Made by a program: the position numbers and the translations under genes. Source: Glandiceps talaboti (taxonomy: Eukaryota > Hemichordata > Enteropneusta > Spengelidae). Taken from it: DNA of 64,000 bases. The notes under the pieces were generated by a model. That model was not told the origin of the DNA. It worked only from the letters and a program-made list of their open reading frames with translations, and searched no databases. The stretch is from the NCBI RefSeq assembly GCF_964340395.1, contig NC_135555.1, positions 5,596,501 through 5,660,500 on the forward strand, given 5' to 3'. The stretch's first letter is position 1; the number at the start of each line of letters is the position of its first letter. Shown one piece after another: positions 1 to 13,500 of the stretch.

Positions 1-804
1 CAGTTGTAACAATGAGTAAATGACCAAAACTGGGACATTATCAATATCGCACTAACACCTTTTGTGTAAAGGAATGATACTGTGGATGATGGAACTGTGA
101 TAACATATAAATACTGATAGAATTAGATGCAACAAACAATGCTTCAACTGATGAAATAAGTCTTTCTACCTTTGAAGGCAATACAGCCTGTCGTGTTCCA
201 TGTACAGGACTTTAGGTACACTGAACTTTGTGAGTTGTAATTTGACAGTAAAAGTTAGTGTGTTTTCTTGTATACTGTGTATGTGTATGTGTATCATGTA
301 TATGGTCGGGTAACAACTTTGGTATGTAATTGTGTGGTACGGTACAAATCAACAGAGGAAGGCAACGAAGTTGATTATAATAATGCTTTTTATTCAGCAA
401 TTTAATCAAATATCATGCCTAACATGCAAATTGCAAATTATGTTGTGGAATTTTCTCAATGGCAAGTAAACTGGACTTGGGGGTCACCATGCAGTGTTGG
501 ACTTCTGAATAATGTTGTCAATGGTATTACGTACAGTCAAACTTACAAATCAAACTGTGCACAATGATATTATCCAATCATGTCAATGCATTGTGTTATC
601 CAATCATATTACTGTATAAGATCACCATAGCAACATTTGGTGTCCATAACATCATTTTGACATAAATCGTAAACTAGTATATCGATAGCCTGCCATGTAC
701 TGCTACTGATACAAGCATTCAAAATACAATCAACTGGTAATCATTCATATTATTCCCTAATACATTCCTACAGTTTCTCAATCTATTTCTACAACAGCCA
801 ACTT

Positions 805-889
805 AGACTGTAAGATACACCATATCGTTCCGCCCTCACTGGCTGGAGGAGTTGACTGATGTGTGAGGGCGCCCCATACCTTACAGACT
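805..889. mobile_element. 85-bp hairpin MITE, copy 1, with 11-bp target duplication
   Basis: Ends AGACTGTAAG and CTTACAGACT form a 10-bp terminal inverted repeat with one mismatch. Inside, GCCCTCAC (832-839) and GTGAGGGC (863-870) form a second perfect inverted repeat. The element is bracketed by the direct repeat ACAGCCAACTT (794-804 and 890-900), which looks like a target site duplication. Confidence 0.7.
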
Positions 890-2498
890 ACAGCCAACTT
901 TATTTACCGTACAATTTCTCTGCATGGCTGTTGAACTTTGCATATATTTTCAGAATGAAAACAAAAATAGCAAGATAAAGTAGATGTAATCAAAGCAACA
1001 TTTATGTGGAAAAAGTGTTGAAAGAAAAGATTAATACAATATTTTTTATTGTATTATGTATGACAAATAAAGGAAAGGAAACTGACAGCAATACTAGTAA
1101 TAGAATGGTCTAATAAGGTAGAGAATTAAAATTGAAAAACATTTTTAGAAGGTTTAAATTTGAAAATAGTCAAACGTTGTATCAGTGACAAAATTCACTT
1201 GCTACAAATTACTAAGCATTGGAAAAGTCAAAACCAGGAAAATTATTGAATCGATACTCATGGACAAACATTTCCTGAAATGCATTTAAATACTTGTATC
1301 AGTGTGTTTTTATGCTCATCACTGTAAAAGGATGAAGACAGGCTGAATATCAGGTTGTCTGACAAAACTGTCATTTTACTTTGTGGATTGGCTAGCAATA
1401 GAATTTGCTAAAACTTCTTATTAGCCTCATGAGGCTTTTATTCTTACGTGAGAGAAGTGAAATTCCAAACTTGTCGTTGAATCAGTGACTTAACAGTACA
1501 AGTTTAGAATGACAACTTCCTGTTTGCATGAAACTATTTCTAATGCTTTAACAATACATTTTTAATGACAAATATCTGTTTGCATGGACTTATTTTCACT
1601 TTTTCCTGACAGTGGAGTGTTGTTATAAATTGTCTACATTTCCGTATGGAATGTGATTTGTGAATAAAATATTCTTAAATACTTTTAACAACTTACAAAG
1701 ATATAACAATAAAATATTCAAACTTTCAGTTGGTGTAAAAATTAACATGCGCAAAAGAAAACACTAGCTAAAACCCTAAAATTCTCTATAAAATATGATT
1801 CCTCAGAAAGCTACGCATACAAAGTCCAAATTGACCAACCTATAAATGGTTAATTTAGCAATAAAAAATAATAAACAACATACACTGGCCAAAGTTTGAA
1901 GTTTCTAAAATAAAATACATTTTTTTTGTAACCTGCTACATAATTTGAAACATCATTCATAACTTATTTACCTCTTTAAAAATAAATAGTGCCAATGGCT
2001 CTGAAGCTCAACTGATCAGAATGCGATACTTTCTTTGTTATGTAATGAATACAATTATGTACATATGTAGAGATAAGTTCAAAGTCGTTTCAACTAAGTA
2101 CAACTACATAATAATCTGTATTTCTTACGATACATATCACTATACAGTGGTTCACAGATGTGTTCATAGGTGTTTTGTACCAAGCCCCATATGTAGACTT
2201 AATTTCATTTACATATCACACACATACTGCAATACAGACAGACAATTATATACCACTGTTCATCAGCTGTGCTAACAATTTGATAAACTTTTTTTTATCT
2301 TTTACAAAGTGCTACACAAAATAAACTGGAGGTTAGAGCGATAATTATATACTTCTTTTGTTGTGTTCGAGAATATATAAGATACATAGTTTGGGAGATG
2401 TGCTTTGAAGACGATGTTGCTTATGACACGAAAATGTCAATGAAATGAACATACATATCTATCACAACTGACTCAGGGCTGTCAACACATCACAAGAC

Positions 2499-2595
2499 AG
2501 ACTGTAAGTTACTTCATGCCGCTCTGCCCTCACCGGCCTACTGAAGTGGTTGACTGATGTGTGAGGGCGCCCTGTCATGGCTTACCTTACAGACT
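2499..2595. mobile_element. Hairpin MITE, copy 2 (97 bp)
   Basis: It has the same ends AGACTGTAAG and CTTACAGACT and the same inner pair GCCCTCAC (2526-2533) and GTGAGGGC (2561-2568) as the element at 805-889. The segment GTTGACTGATGTGTGAGGGC is shared exactly. The flanks show no clean target duplication. Confidence 0.65.
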
Positions 2596-3741
2596 TAAAT
2601 CAGAAGTGTTTTCAATGATAATATTCACATTGTTATTTGTTCAAAAGTAGCACAAATGAGCGTTAGTAGGGACACACATATTAAGAATTAAACTTCACAA
2701 TTAATACAAATACCGTTCAAATAATTTTTGTACAATCAGTATGTAAATATATTATTGATAAATATTACTCTCAGTATGCTGACAAGTAGTTTTGAAAATA
2801 TAATCTAACACTTCTTTGTCTTGTATCGCTAGTCATCCATAGATGTATATGTCCATAATGGAATAGGGAAAATGCCCATCTAATCTCTGCAGTACACATT
2901 TCAATTGCAACCCTGTGCGTTATTTTGAGGTTTAGAATCCATGTAAAAGTTTTAATGAAACTAGCATTATCTTGTTCTTTCAAAACTGATATATAGAAAC
3001 GACTATCCCCATAAACTACTTTCAAAAGTCATTTCAGTTTGAATAGTATGGCAAGTTTTGGATGTGTTTGTAATCTTTAACGTTTCAATGGACATCATAC
3101 GCTGACATTTATAAATGATATTTCTGGAGAGATTCTACAACTTTTACAGCATTTCTGTCATAATTAATAGATTATATCATGTTGTCTGCTAAATGACTAT
3201 AGCAGTCACTGCTTTGTAATATGTTGCCTCATTATAACAGCTTGGCGACCAAACTCTCCATGGAAAGACCTTGCGTCATGAAATGGAATATGGTCCCAGA
3301 CTATCACTATGGCAACATCACAACAAAAACAAATATACATACAATTACTAGGACTTTCAAGCTATCACTACTGGTACATGCTAAAATATGTTCTAACTAA
3401 TTCTGTACACTTTGCAATTAATTGTAAATGTTTTAACACACCATCTCAGGAACTTATGTGTAAGTGTCAATATGATATATTTATGCTGTTTCAATAAATC
3501 AATTTCACTCACATCAAATGTCCTGCAGTATTGAGAAGCTAAAATAATAAATGAATTATTGAGATTTTCCAATTTTGAAATTTTGAATTTTGATTTCAGT
3601 ACCATGATGTACTTGTATTTTAAGTATCCTTCTTTTGAACACAAGAAAAAGCTTTTTCCATTGATTCATTTTCTTCTTTTTTTAGTAAAGATTCTCAGGG
3701 ACAACTTTCATGCCTTTTTAATTTGCCAAAGTTTTCAGTAA

Positions 3742-3747
3742 TTTATT
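3742..3747 (-). terminator. CYHR1: Candidate CYHR1 polyadenylation signal
   Basis: This is the first canonical AATAAA on the minus strand after the CYHR1 stop, about 440 bases downstream. Further AATAAA hexamers occur beyond it in this AT-rich DNA, so a longer 3' UTR is possible. Confidence 0.35.
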
Positions 3748-4189
3748 TTTTTTTCTTGAAGGTTCATGACAGACTTCACTGATACTGATGACAGACCATT
3801 ATTTCAAAATAAGCATTTTCTTTCCAGATTTAAACATTTATATCTCCTATCCCAACTATTTTCAGTTACAGAGACTTCTGAAATCACCCCGATAAAAAAG
3901 TTTCTTGAAGACTTTGACAACACGACCAAAACATAATTCTATTGAGAATAATGATTGTGTCATATGTCTCCATTACAATTTTTCAATTTAATGGTTCCAT
4001 ACTTTTCTGACTAAACTACAGACACTTAAATGATGTATACATATCATATGGGCATTTAGTCATTTTTAATAACATATATCTCTGTACGATGTACATTTTA
4101 TAACAAGTTATTAGAAACCATAAATTTGCTAATACAACATGACAGAACAATTTTGAGGTTACATGTGAACTAAAAAAGCCAAGCTAACA

Positions 4190-4587
4190 TTATTTCTGAA
4201 CGAGAAATAAAATGATACGCAAGTTGATGGTTTTGGCTGCTAACAACTTGTTGGCTTCACCGTAGCTGACCAATGGAAGCTCTTGGTAGTCACTCTCATA
4301 GTTGTCGTTGTTGAACTCGTAGCGATAGATCTTGGGATCCACTTTCATCTCACCAAACGGACCCTTCAAGACGATGAAATGAATATCAAGACTACTGGTG
4401 GTGGTCAATCTACTCTTCAACACCAGCTGGTAACTCAATGATCGACTGTAGCTCTGAGTGGGGTCACGTTGGTTGTCATTGACTCGTGCCTTCACAACCC
4501 ACTGCTGGTCTAAGGCAGAGAATCGAGAGGTCTCATGGTAGAGTCGTGGAATGAAGTCATCGGATCGGTATGGTCTCATCTGTAAAT
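4190..4587 (-). CDS. CYHR1: CYHR1 coding exon 4 (TRAF-like C-terminal domain)
   Basis: The acceptor TTTACAG precedes AT, completing the split aspartate, then [11 protein letters not shown]. The exon encodes the whole C-terminal beta-sandwich and ends LFLVQK followed by a TAA stop whose last base is 4190. A second AG eight bases on would lose the phase, so it is not used. Confidence 0.96.
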
Positions 4588-7500
4588 CTGTAAACAGAAA
4601 GTAACCATCAGAAGTGTACATACATGTAATGGACTTCTTTGGTTTGTTGACATGAATTTCAGATCCTCGCTGCAAACATTTTCCCCAGGGAAGTTACATC
4701 CTTTATTGGCAATAACATGGTTTCCCCCACCCCCTCCCCTCTCCTCCTCCCCCTGCTGTCTATTTTCACAGCCATTTGGTCTAAAGGGGGATACGATTTT
4801 TAAAAGTGTCATAATTTTCACCAAAGCATTTCTCTGGCAGGTTTGCAGCTTGGAATTCTTAATTTTTCTTTGGTACCTCACAATAAATTTGGGATTGATC
4901 ATAGAACCCTTCAGTCTAAAATTTTGGCATATACATTTTGTTGTAGGAGATATGTAAAATTGGGTTTGCTATTTTGGCTACACATCCCACTACATCATTT
5001 GGCATCATTGGTATTTTTAGGAAATCTGTCCACTTGATAAAATGTTATACACAAACCTTTTACATTAAGTTTTTACTACTTGATACATTACATCATATAG
5101 ATGGCATTAAGTACTGCTTCCCACAAGCTAATCAATGATTCTAGTTTTGCCATTTCATTAGGGCAATATCCTAGGATGGGGATAAACACTGCCATTGAAA
5201 AACTACACAGATGTGTACCACCCAATGAGGTCTCTACTACTTTGTGAGTGTACCCAAGTCTGAAATGAGGTGTGTTTCTGCATTTGTTTGGTCTGACAGG
5301 GGGTTCCATTAAAGAGGTTCATAGCTTCTTATTGTTTTTGCATCTTGATTCATATATAACTGCAACAACAGCCTGAATCCTGTCTGAAAATAGGTTGCAA
5401 TTTGGATATGCAGATATTTTCCCATTGAAAAATTACAGTAACAAAGGCATGTGCCACCTAAAGGCATCTACTTTTTGGGTGTCCCTGAGTCTGAACTGGG
5501 TGTGTTTCTGCATTTGTGTTGCTTGAAAGGGATCCCATGATATGAAATAGGTTTATATTGAAGAATCTTATTATTGTTGTATGCTGAATCATAACTATAA
5601 CAATTACCTTATTCTCGTATGACAAGATGTTGGAAATTTGTTATCATTCATATCTGAAAGGGGTAAAGACCCCCCCCCCCCCCCATCACTTTCCTAAGCG
5701 AGTACCCCTAACCCCCTGGGAGCATAAGTATACATAGCCAAAATGTCAGAATCAATCAATACTTATAAAGTACCAATAGCTGATTATTAATAATTGAAGT
5801 CTATAAGATATAGTATGGGTAGCTAACACTGGGATGCAGGCAAAATATCCATGATATTGACAATTATTTGATAAGGCAATACCCAATACCCAACTATTTT
5901 TTTCTTCTTTTTTTATCAATTTAACTTACCTTGCATAATTTATTTCACAACACATCTCAGAATTATATATGATCATGACAATATTTTATAATTCAAATAT
6001 TTCAATATTGACAGTTTGTTATAGTTATTTCAACTATCAAATTTCATACTTCTATAGTTTTTATTGTCTTATAAAAAAAGTATCATGAATCAATACCACA
6101 TATATCAGTGTACAAATATGAATGCATACAATGTTATAAATAAAAAATTGAGACATTAGAAAGTGAAGTAAAATTGTAGCAATATAGTAAACATGATTGT
6201 GAATGCAGCAGAGTTTTTTGTTTGAAAGAAGACAAACTCCAACCAAAACCAGGCAAAAGATGGCCAGTATCTTGTATTTATACCGGCAAATATTTTAAGA
6301 CAATATCAGTTATAATGCAGCACATCTCCTGATTTAAACACTTACTTTAAATCTTTAAATAAGAACAATCAAGAATTTACCTTTTACTTTGGATGTCTTT
6401 TAGTTATTATGATTATTATTATTGTTGTTGTTTCATTTATTTCCTAAAAGTTATAATTTTATTTGTTTAAAATGTATCATTGAATTAGTCAAAATTTATC
6501 ATATGATTCTATGGTATATGTTATACATTATGAACTGCCATGGCATGCAAAGTGTGAATGTACTGTACCGTTCAACATGTCAAATATATATAGATAGAAC
6601 TTAGAACCAATTTTCACCCAACAGAAACTGTTATTTCAATGTTTCAGGGATGGTCAATCTTTCTCACCTATGCGCAACATTATATTATACTAATTTTGAA
6701 AATAGGTTGGTTTTTGACACAAATATTGGTACTCATTCTTTTTGCCTATGATTTCATTCAGGGAATGTAAGCACATTTCTGTTTGTGATCGTGGCCAAAG
6801 TTCAATATGCCAAAAAAAAAAATTAAATTTGTTTTTATTTTTATTTATTTAAATTGAAATAACAACAGTGTTTTCCCCTACAGAATTTAAGTCCATATGT
6901 TTTGTAAGTGTTGATAACCATTGAAACCTCGAGATGACAAGTTTCTGTTAGTGCTGATGGTCTAGGAACTTTGAGTAAAACAACTTTGATTTTGTGTGAA
7001 TTGTTATATTGTTGATACAACATAATCTGATACAGTATATTCACATTTTGTTATCACAAGACATCTTTACATGTTGTCTAAGTGTTGGTGTGATTTTAGT
7101 TAGTGATGATATATATAGGTAACATTTTGATTTTAAAAGGCATATCTTTTATCACATTTAATTTCTACAATTATTCTTTATCAGTCTGAATAAACAACAG
7201 ACAGAATCATCAAATAGGAATCATACAATGATAAGTTCAATAAGAACTGATTCTCTTTCCAAGAACAAATCAACAAAACTTAAATTATTGCAGTGTTTGG
7301 GAAAGCAACATTTCGAACTTAAAAAATTCCAATTCATTTATCTTACACTTGAACTGGCCATTTTTAGGAAAGCAATATTTGAACTTAAAGAAATGTCAAA
7401 GTCAGGTCTTAAACTTGAACTGACCATTTTTAGCTTAAATACTGTTAGGACATAAAAGTCAACTACAAAATGTACTAATATACAGGCATACACGAATCTC

Positions 7501-10500
7501 AAGAATTAAAGGTTTTCATGAAACGTTAGTAGGGACTTTATTCTTTGTAATAAGTAGTTCTAAATATTTACTGGCAATCTTTATTCATAGTGTTTTCACA
7601 TTTGTTATATTGGAAATATGGATGAGTATACAATATTTGTTTTTATTATAAAAAGTACCATGGTTTATAAGGAGCAAAAGTGTGAATACTGAGTTCTAGA
7701 ATTTCAACACAGAATGAGTTAGGGTGCCATGTCCGTCAGACAAGATCAGCCCTCAATGGTACACTTCACACTACTTTTGTTTTTACTCCTGCATGGCTAG
7801 CAAACATGCAAATGAATAGGGATTACACCATCTGGGACATAAATTTGTAAATTCAATTTTTAGTGTAAAGTTGCTTGTTTGCTGAATTTCCTTGCTGATA
7901 GGCAATCATTGATAATATGCCTACCATCTTCTTGTCCACTCCTTACAGAGTGAAGGCATATGTTCATTGTTCAAGAACGAAACATTAAAGTCAAACTGAG
8001 ATGTTTTTGAAATTGATACAACTTACAGTAAAAGGAAAGGTGACATTTTTAACATACAAATGTATCACAATTACTTTGTTGTACAAACTCTACAAATCCA
8101 TAGAAAAACTGTATTTGTTTCTATTGATCCATTAGCAATGGCATATAAAACTCATCACATGTATTATGCAAATGAGAGCTGCTTTAGAGTTGGTATACAA
8201 TCATTCTCTGTATAGAGATACAGTGGTGTAACTTTGCTACTGACAACCATGGTACTTGAGGTCATGCTATCTTCATTTTGTACCATGATGATTCATCGTG
8301 ACAATCAGACAGTGTTCTCTCAATCTGATCTGAATACAAGAGTTCATGAACTGTGAAAGGGCATTCACTTCTACAGTTCAGTCAACAATTTTCAGCTCTT
8401 GATTTTTTAGAAAGAATTGTATATATAATACATTTTAAATACATTCCAGGAAAATATATACAGTGGTCAAAATTATATTCTCATCCATATTGTACATTGG
8501 ACTTTTTGGACTGGACTAGGGGTGGGGTTGAGATGGGGTGGGGGGTTATAAAATATCCATTCTATTGATGTAGACGTATTTGTATCAAGTAAACAAGTGT
8601 TGGGGACTTGTGGCATTTTCATCATTGCCTAATTGTTGACATGAATGAGTTTTGTGTTTTGCTTGCATATATGCATATGGCATATCTTATTGAGTTTTAT
8701 TTTATGTTGTTTCATTCATTTATTTATACTAACTAAATTTAAAATAGAACAAGTTACAAAATCAAAATTTCATTTAATTTGATAAGTACAACAAATAGTT
8801 CATTCAATATAATCCATATCTGTTAGACATTGTCTTTTTACATCTGTTTTCAGTTTATCTATAATTTTGTTATTTATGTACACAGAAATTTACTTATATT
8901 TACCCTGGTATAACATTTTTGTGGGAGCCACTTATACAGGTGAATTTCTAAATATCAAGAATTAGCAATGACTGAGAAAAATCCTGCACTTGTTTTAATA
9001 TTTCAATTATTCAGAGTGAATACTTTTTAAAGAAATCAGAAACAAATAGCAAGTGATATTTGGTATCAATAGCAAATTACTAACTTGCTAAATGTGATTC
9101 TGGTCAGTTCATTTATCCGTAATATTGCTTTCCAAAACCGCATTTTCTTTCCTACACATAAACTATGATATTGTATGGGTTTTGTGGTTCATTTTTGTTC
9201 TTTTTGACCATGGCATGATTCCATTTTGATCACTCAGTTATGTGTTAACCTATATCATCAGTGACCTCTCTATTATCAATGTTACCTATATCAACAATTT
9301 ACTTTTGATATTATAATTTATACAACATTACTCCAAACATCTGTACCATTCTGAAACAGTAGACACCAACATTTTAGAATGTTAATTCTGCATGGGAAAA
9401 AAGTATACTTATTACATTATTAATCTATCTACAACTGCACAGATAAGGATTATTCTGGGTTTGCACAAATATATTACGTGTGAAACATGATTGGCATACA
9501 GGTTGAAAATTCTCTTCTTAAATGTATCAATCTAAACATGTACCAGGTTTACACTGAAATTTACATGGTATGGGAATATTGACTAGACAGCAGATGGGAA
9601 CAAATAACAGCTTGTCGATAATTACTCTAATCCTAACACTGTGACATACTATTTCATTCAGAATTTATTTTCAGTGGCATGGTTTTTGTCTCTACTATAA
9701 TAAATTCTCATGGAAGATTCTTTTCATTCATAGTAACCATGCAGACCTTCCTAAATCATTGAAAATTTGGTCCAAGAAAAATAACCAATTTCTCCTTTCA
9801 ATGAAAATTAAATCTCTTGACAAAATAGTATTCCACAGTTTACCCTAAAATTCAGACTTCTGTTTTATTGTGTGTGACAAAAAAGATGCTGAAATTCAAT
9901 ATGGCAGCCAGTAGTCACTCACATGATGTACTTTATTTACTTTTTATTTTTTCATGTTTATTATATTCTGAGTTCTAATTGTTACAATGGTGGGAACCTT
10001 AAATTATGACTGTGTTCTTGTCCTACAGTTACAATAAACCTAGGCAAGTGTGAATGTGAACTGTCCTGTTTTGTATGTTATTCTAAATTGACAAAACAGA
10101 ATGGTTGATAGGTTACAACATAGACAGTGGTTTCTTCTCCACTGTCTATGGTTATATGTATAATTTATTTACAGCTGGCAAATGGACAATTATGTCATAG
10201 AAAATTCCTACCCTAATTTTCTGCTACAGTAGGTGGCAAGTAGGTGAGTATAGGTCTAAATTTACATCTAACAAAAAGACAAATGTCTTAGAAATATCAT
10301 ACTTCAATATTTCTTTATGTACATATTAGTATACACTTAGCGACTTCTTCATTGCTTGTCAATTTAAAGTAAACTCTATCACACTTTTTGTAAACAGAAA
10401 TTAATTTTCAAAAAAGTTATATTTGAAGGAAAACAAAAGTCACTTTGAACGCATCTTGCATTTTAATTTCTATAGAAATACCAAATAAAAGGGAACTAAA

Positions 10501-13500
10501 AATCTCTCTGTGTAACTATTATCATTATTTATTATACACCATGACAATTATCTAACTTGAACATTTATGCAAATGATGTAATCAGTATAATAATCAGTCA
10601 CTATATGAAAAGATTGTAAACCAGTTTTCTTGTTGCCTTACACCAGCCAGAATGGACATTAAAATGAAGTTACTAGTTAAAAGTGTATTATGTCACCCTA
10701 AATTCATTGTTAGGTGTATTATGTATGTATCCATGATAGTTATGAAAATAACTTTCCACTTTTGACAACAAATTACCTTATTGGTTTTCATAGTTAAATT
10801 TCATAGTTAAATTACCTCAATTATTAATTAGTAATATGTAAATGACAATGACCATCAATCATTTTATTGGTTTCAATATACATGTATATATGCAAATTAC
10901 TTTGTAGTAAATAAATGCTAACTCATAAAAATCCAAAATTATGCAAATGACTATACAAGTATGGTAAGTTTATGAAAATAACAATTGAGCATATGCTGAC
11001 ATCCCATTTTACGTTAACATATCAAAAAAAAACCAAATGTTAATAAAGGGACTAAAGAACAAGAAAAGCAAATGAGTTTGCTACTGTAGCAGCGAGAGTT
11101 TATTAATAAAATCAGCATTAGGTTTGTTAAAAATGTTGAACTTATCACTGACTGCTTATTTTCAGCTCAGCTTAAATGTCAAAGCACCTTCTTTTGTCAA
11201 TTATTGGCTTTATCATAAAGGTCATAGACTTCTTTGAATCATTGATAATTACATGGCTGTGTTGTACAATTGGGCAGTGGTGTCACCTGCAGTCTCAATA
11301 TTTCTAATCCCTAAAGATTATTTTAGAAATTGATCATTATGGACCAATCTATATTAAACTCTTACACAATAATTTAGATAATTTTTAAATTATGCCTCAC
11401 ATAAGCTGCTTCTTGTTCCCTTACTGCTTGTTGCCATCTGATAATGCAGGGTAATACACATATATATCTGCCATATATGGGTATACATATTGTACCATAT
11501 ATGGGTATACACATTGTGCCATATATGGGTATACACATAAAGCAACCCCAGACTAATACAAATCATTGCAGTCATCTTAATATCATACATTAAAATGGTT
11601 ATTTTATGTGTTACCTTATGCTTTTTATTTTTGTAAACTTAAGACAATTCATGGTAAGTGTTATTGACATTAAGTTATGTTCAAATAAGTTTATAATTAA
11701 CTGTTAAACCTAAAAAGTCTGCATTTATTTGATATAATCAAATATCTTAAAATTCACTGTTATATTATAACATTTATAACTTAAACTTAATAATAATCAT
11801 TTCAATCCTCCTACAACAGACATCGGTGTACACAATACACTGTACAAAGTGATTAATGGTATACATAGTTTGTTTTCCAAATAACTTTGTTGGACAATGT
11901 ACATTTTATCTTATCAAATTTTCATGTATGCTTTGACCACTTCAAGTTAGTTTGACACATGTAAAATATAAACTTCAGCCTATACCTATCTCTGCACTAC
12001 TATAAAGTTTAACTTGAGTTTGCAATTCAAAAATCCAATATGATGTAGTGTTCTATGGCATTGACAATTACTGTCATTTTAAAATGTTTTGAACGGATTA
12101 TATTAGATAATCTTATTTTGGGGTGAAAGGAGGTGGGGTGATACTTTATCTCAATATCAATCTTGGCAGGTTGTTTTCCTCATATTGAAACAGAAAAATA
12201 AGAAACATAAACTGTTGCTTTTCAAAGAATGTTAAAAATCATTCTTTGGAAAGTAAAACAATGTCGCCCTAGGAGCTTTTTGGGAATACTTTTAAAATAT
12301 TGCTATTTGTATTGACACTTTACTTCCTAATAGCCCTACTAATTGTGGGAGAAAAATAGGACATTGTTGGGAATTTCACAATGTATGATTAATATAATTA
12401 TTATAGTGTCAGAATTCCCTGATGTCAGTATTTACATTATTTACCCATTCATACTTTCTACTTTCAATTTCCTACCAGATTATCTGATTTCAGTCTTAAA
12501 TACTTCCTCTCTCAATTCATTTCTGTCGTGACAATTACATCAGACTATCTGATCAATACTTCAATAATCTATTTTCTGTTGCAAAAAATAGAAATACAAT
12601 CACTTTGAGAATTAAAGTATTATTTCATATACAGGAGAGTTGCATCATTTCATCAATACATGATTCAAGTGGCACATGCCAACAAAACAAACACTAGCCC
12701 CATCTACACGTAGGTCGTCCTACCTGAGGCAGTCCCAAGTCCTACCTGAGGTAGGATAGATTTGTGTCTACACGTAGGAAGGTTACAGCATGGATGTCGC
12801 ACCTTCCGTCCTGACAGTCATAGGACGAAGTCAGGAGGGTTTCAGGAAACCTCTCAAAGGTGTCCTAAGTCAGGACGCTTTCAGGACAGGTTCAGGACGC
12901 GTTTGCGTCTACACGGGCTTCAAACTATCCTGAATCCTACCTCAGGTAGGATTTTTAGTGCCATGTAGACGGGGCTAGTGTTAACTTGCTAACCTTTAGA
13001 AATGTGACAAAGTTGTAAAATATTCATAATATAAAGCTGCATGAAGGTGGGCGAATAGATGGGAAAACAAAATGCTTGAAATTTTGAAAGAAACTCACTG
13101 AATCATCTGGACAGCATATCATTTTACATATGGATGGTGACATTTCTGAACATTTAAAATGTCTCCACATTTTGTAAGTGATGTGATACTTTTTGTACCT
13201 TTTGAGATTTTTGATATCCTTTCTTAAAATCAAGATAGGGAGAAATTCAGGAAGATTTTTCATACATATTTTCCATAACATATCAACCAGGATTGATGGG
13301 AGAAGACAGAAATCAAATATAAATGACATGGAGGTTGATATCAACAGGTTGTACTTCAAACCGTAATGTCAATTATTAGAAGATGATCAAACAACTGACA
13401 ATTTAGTGGTTTGCATCCTCCAGTACCATTCATCTTTACAAACCAAGTTTTTCCCTGAATGTAAGAATAAATTTTGTTCCCACACTATTGTTTTGCATGT

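Larger units (their letters stand above)
1..4189. other. Region downstream of CYHR1: 3' UTR and intergenic
   Basis: AT-rich DNA with no ORF that looks coding. The part next to 4190 is presumably 3' UTR on the minus strand. The only structured content seen is the pair of hairpin elements at 805-889 and 2499-2595. Confidence 0.6.
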
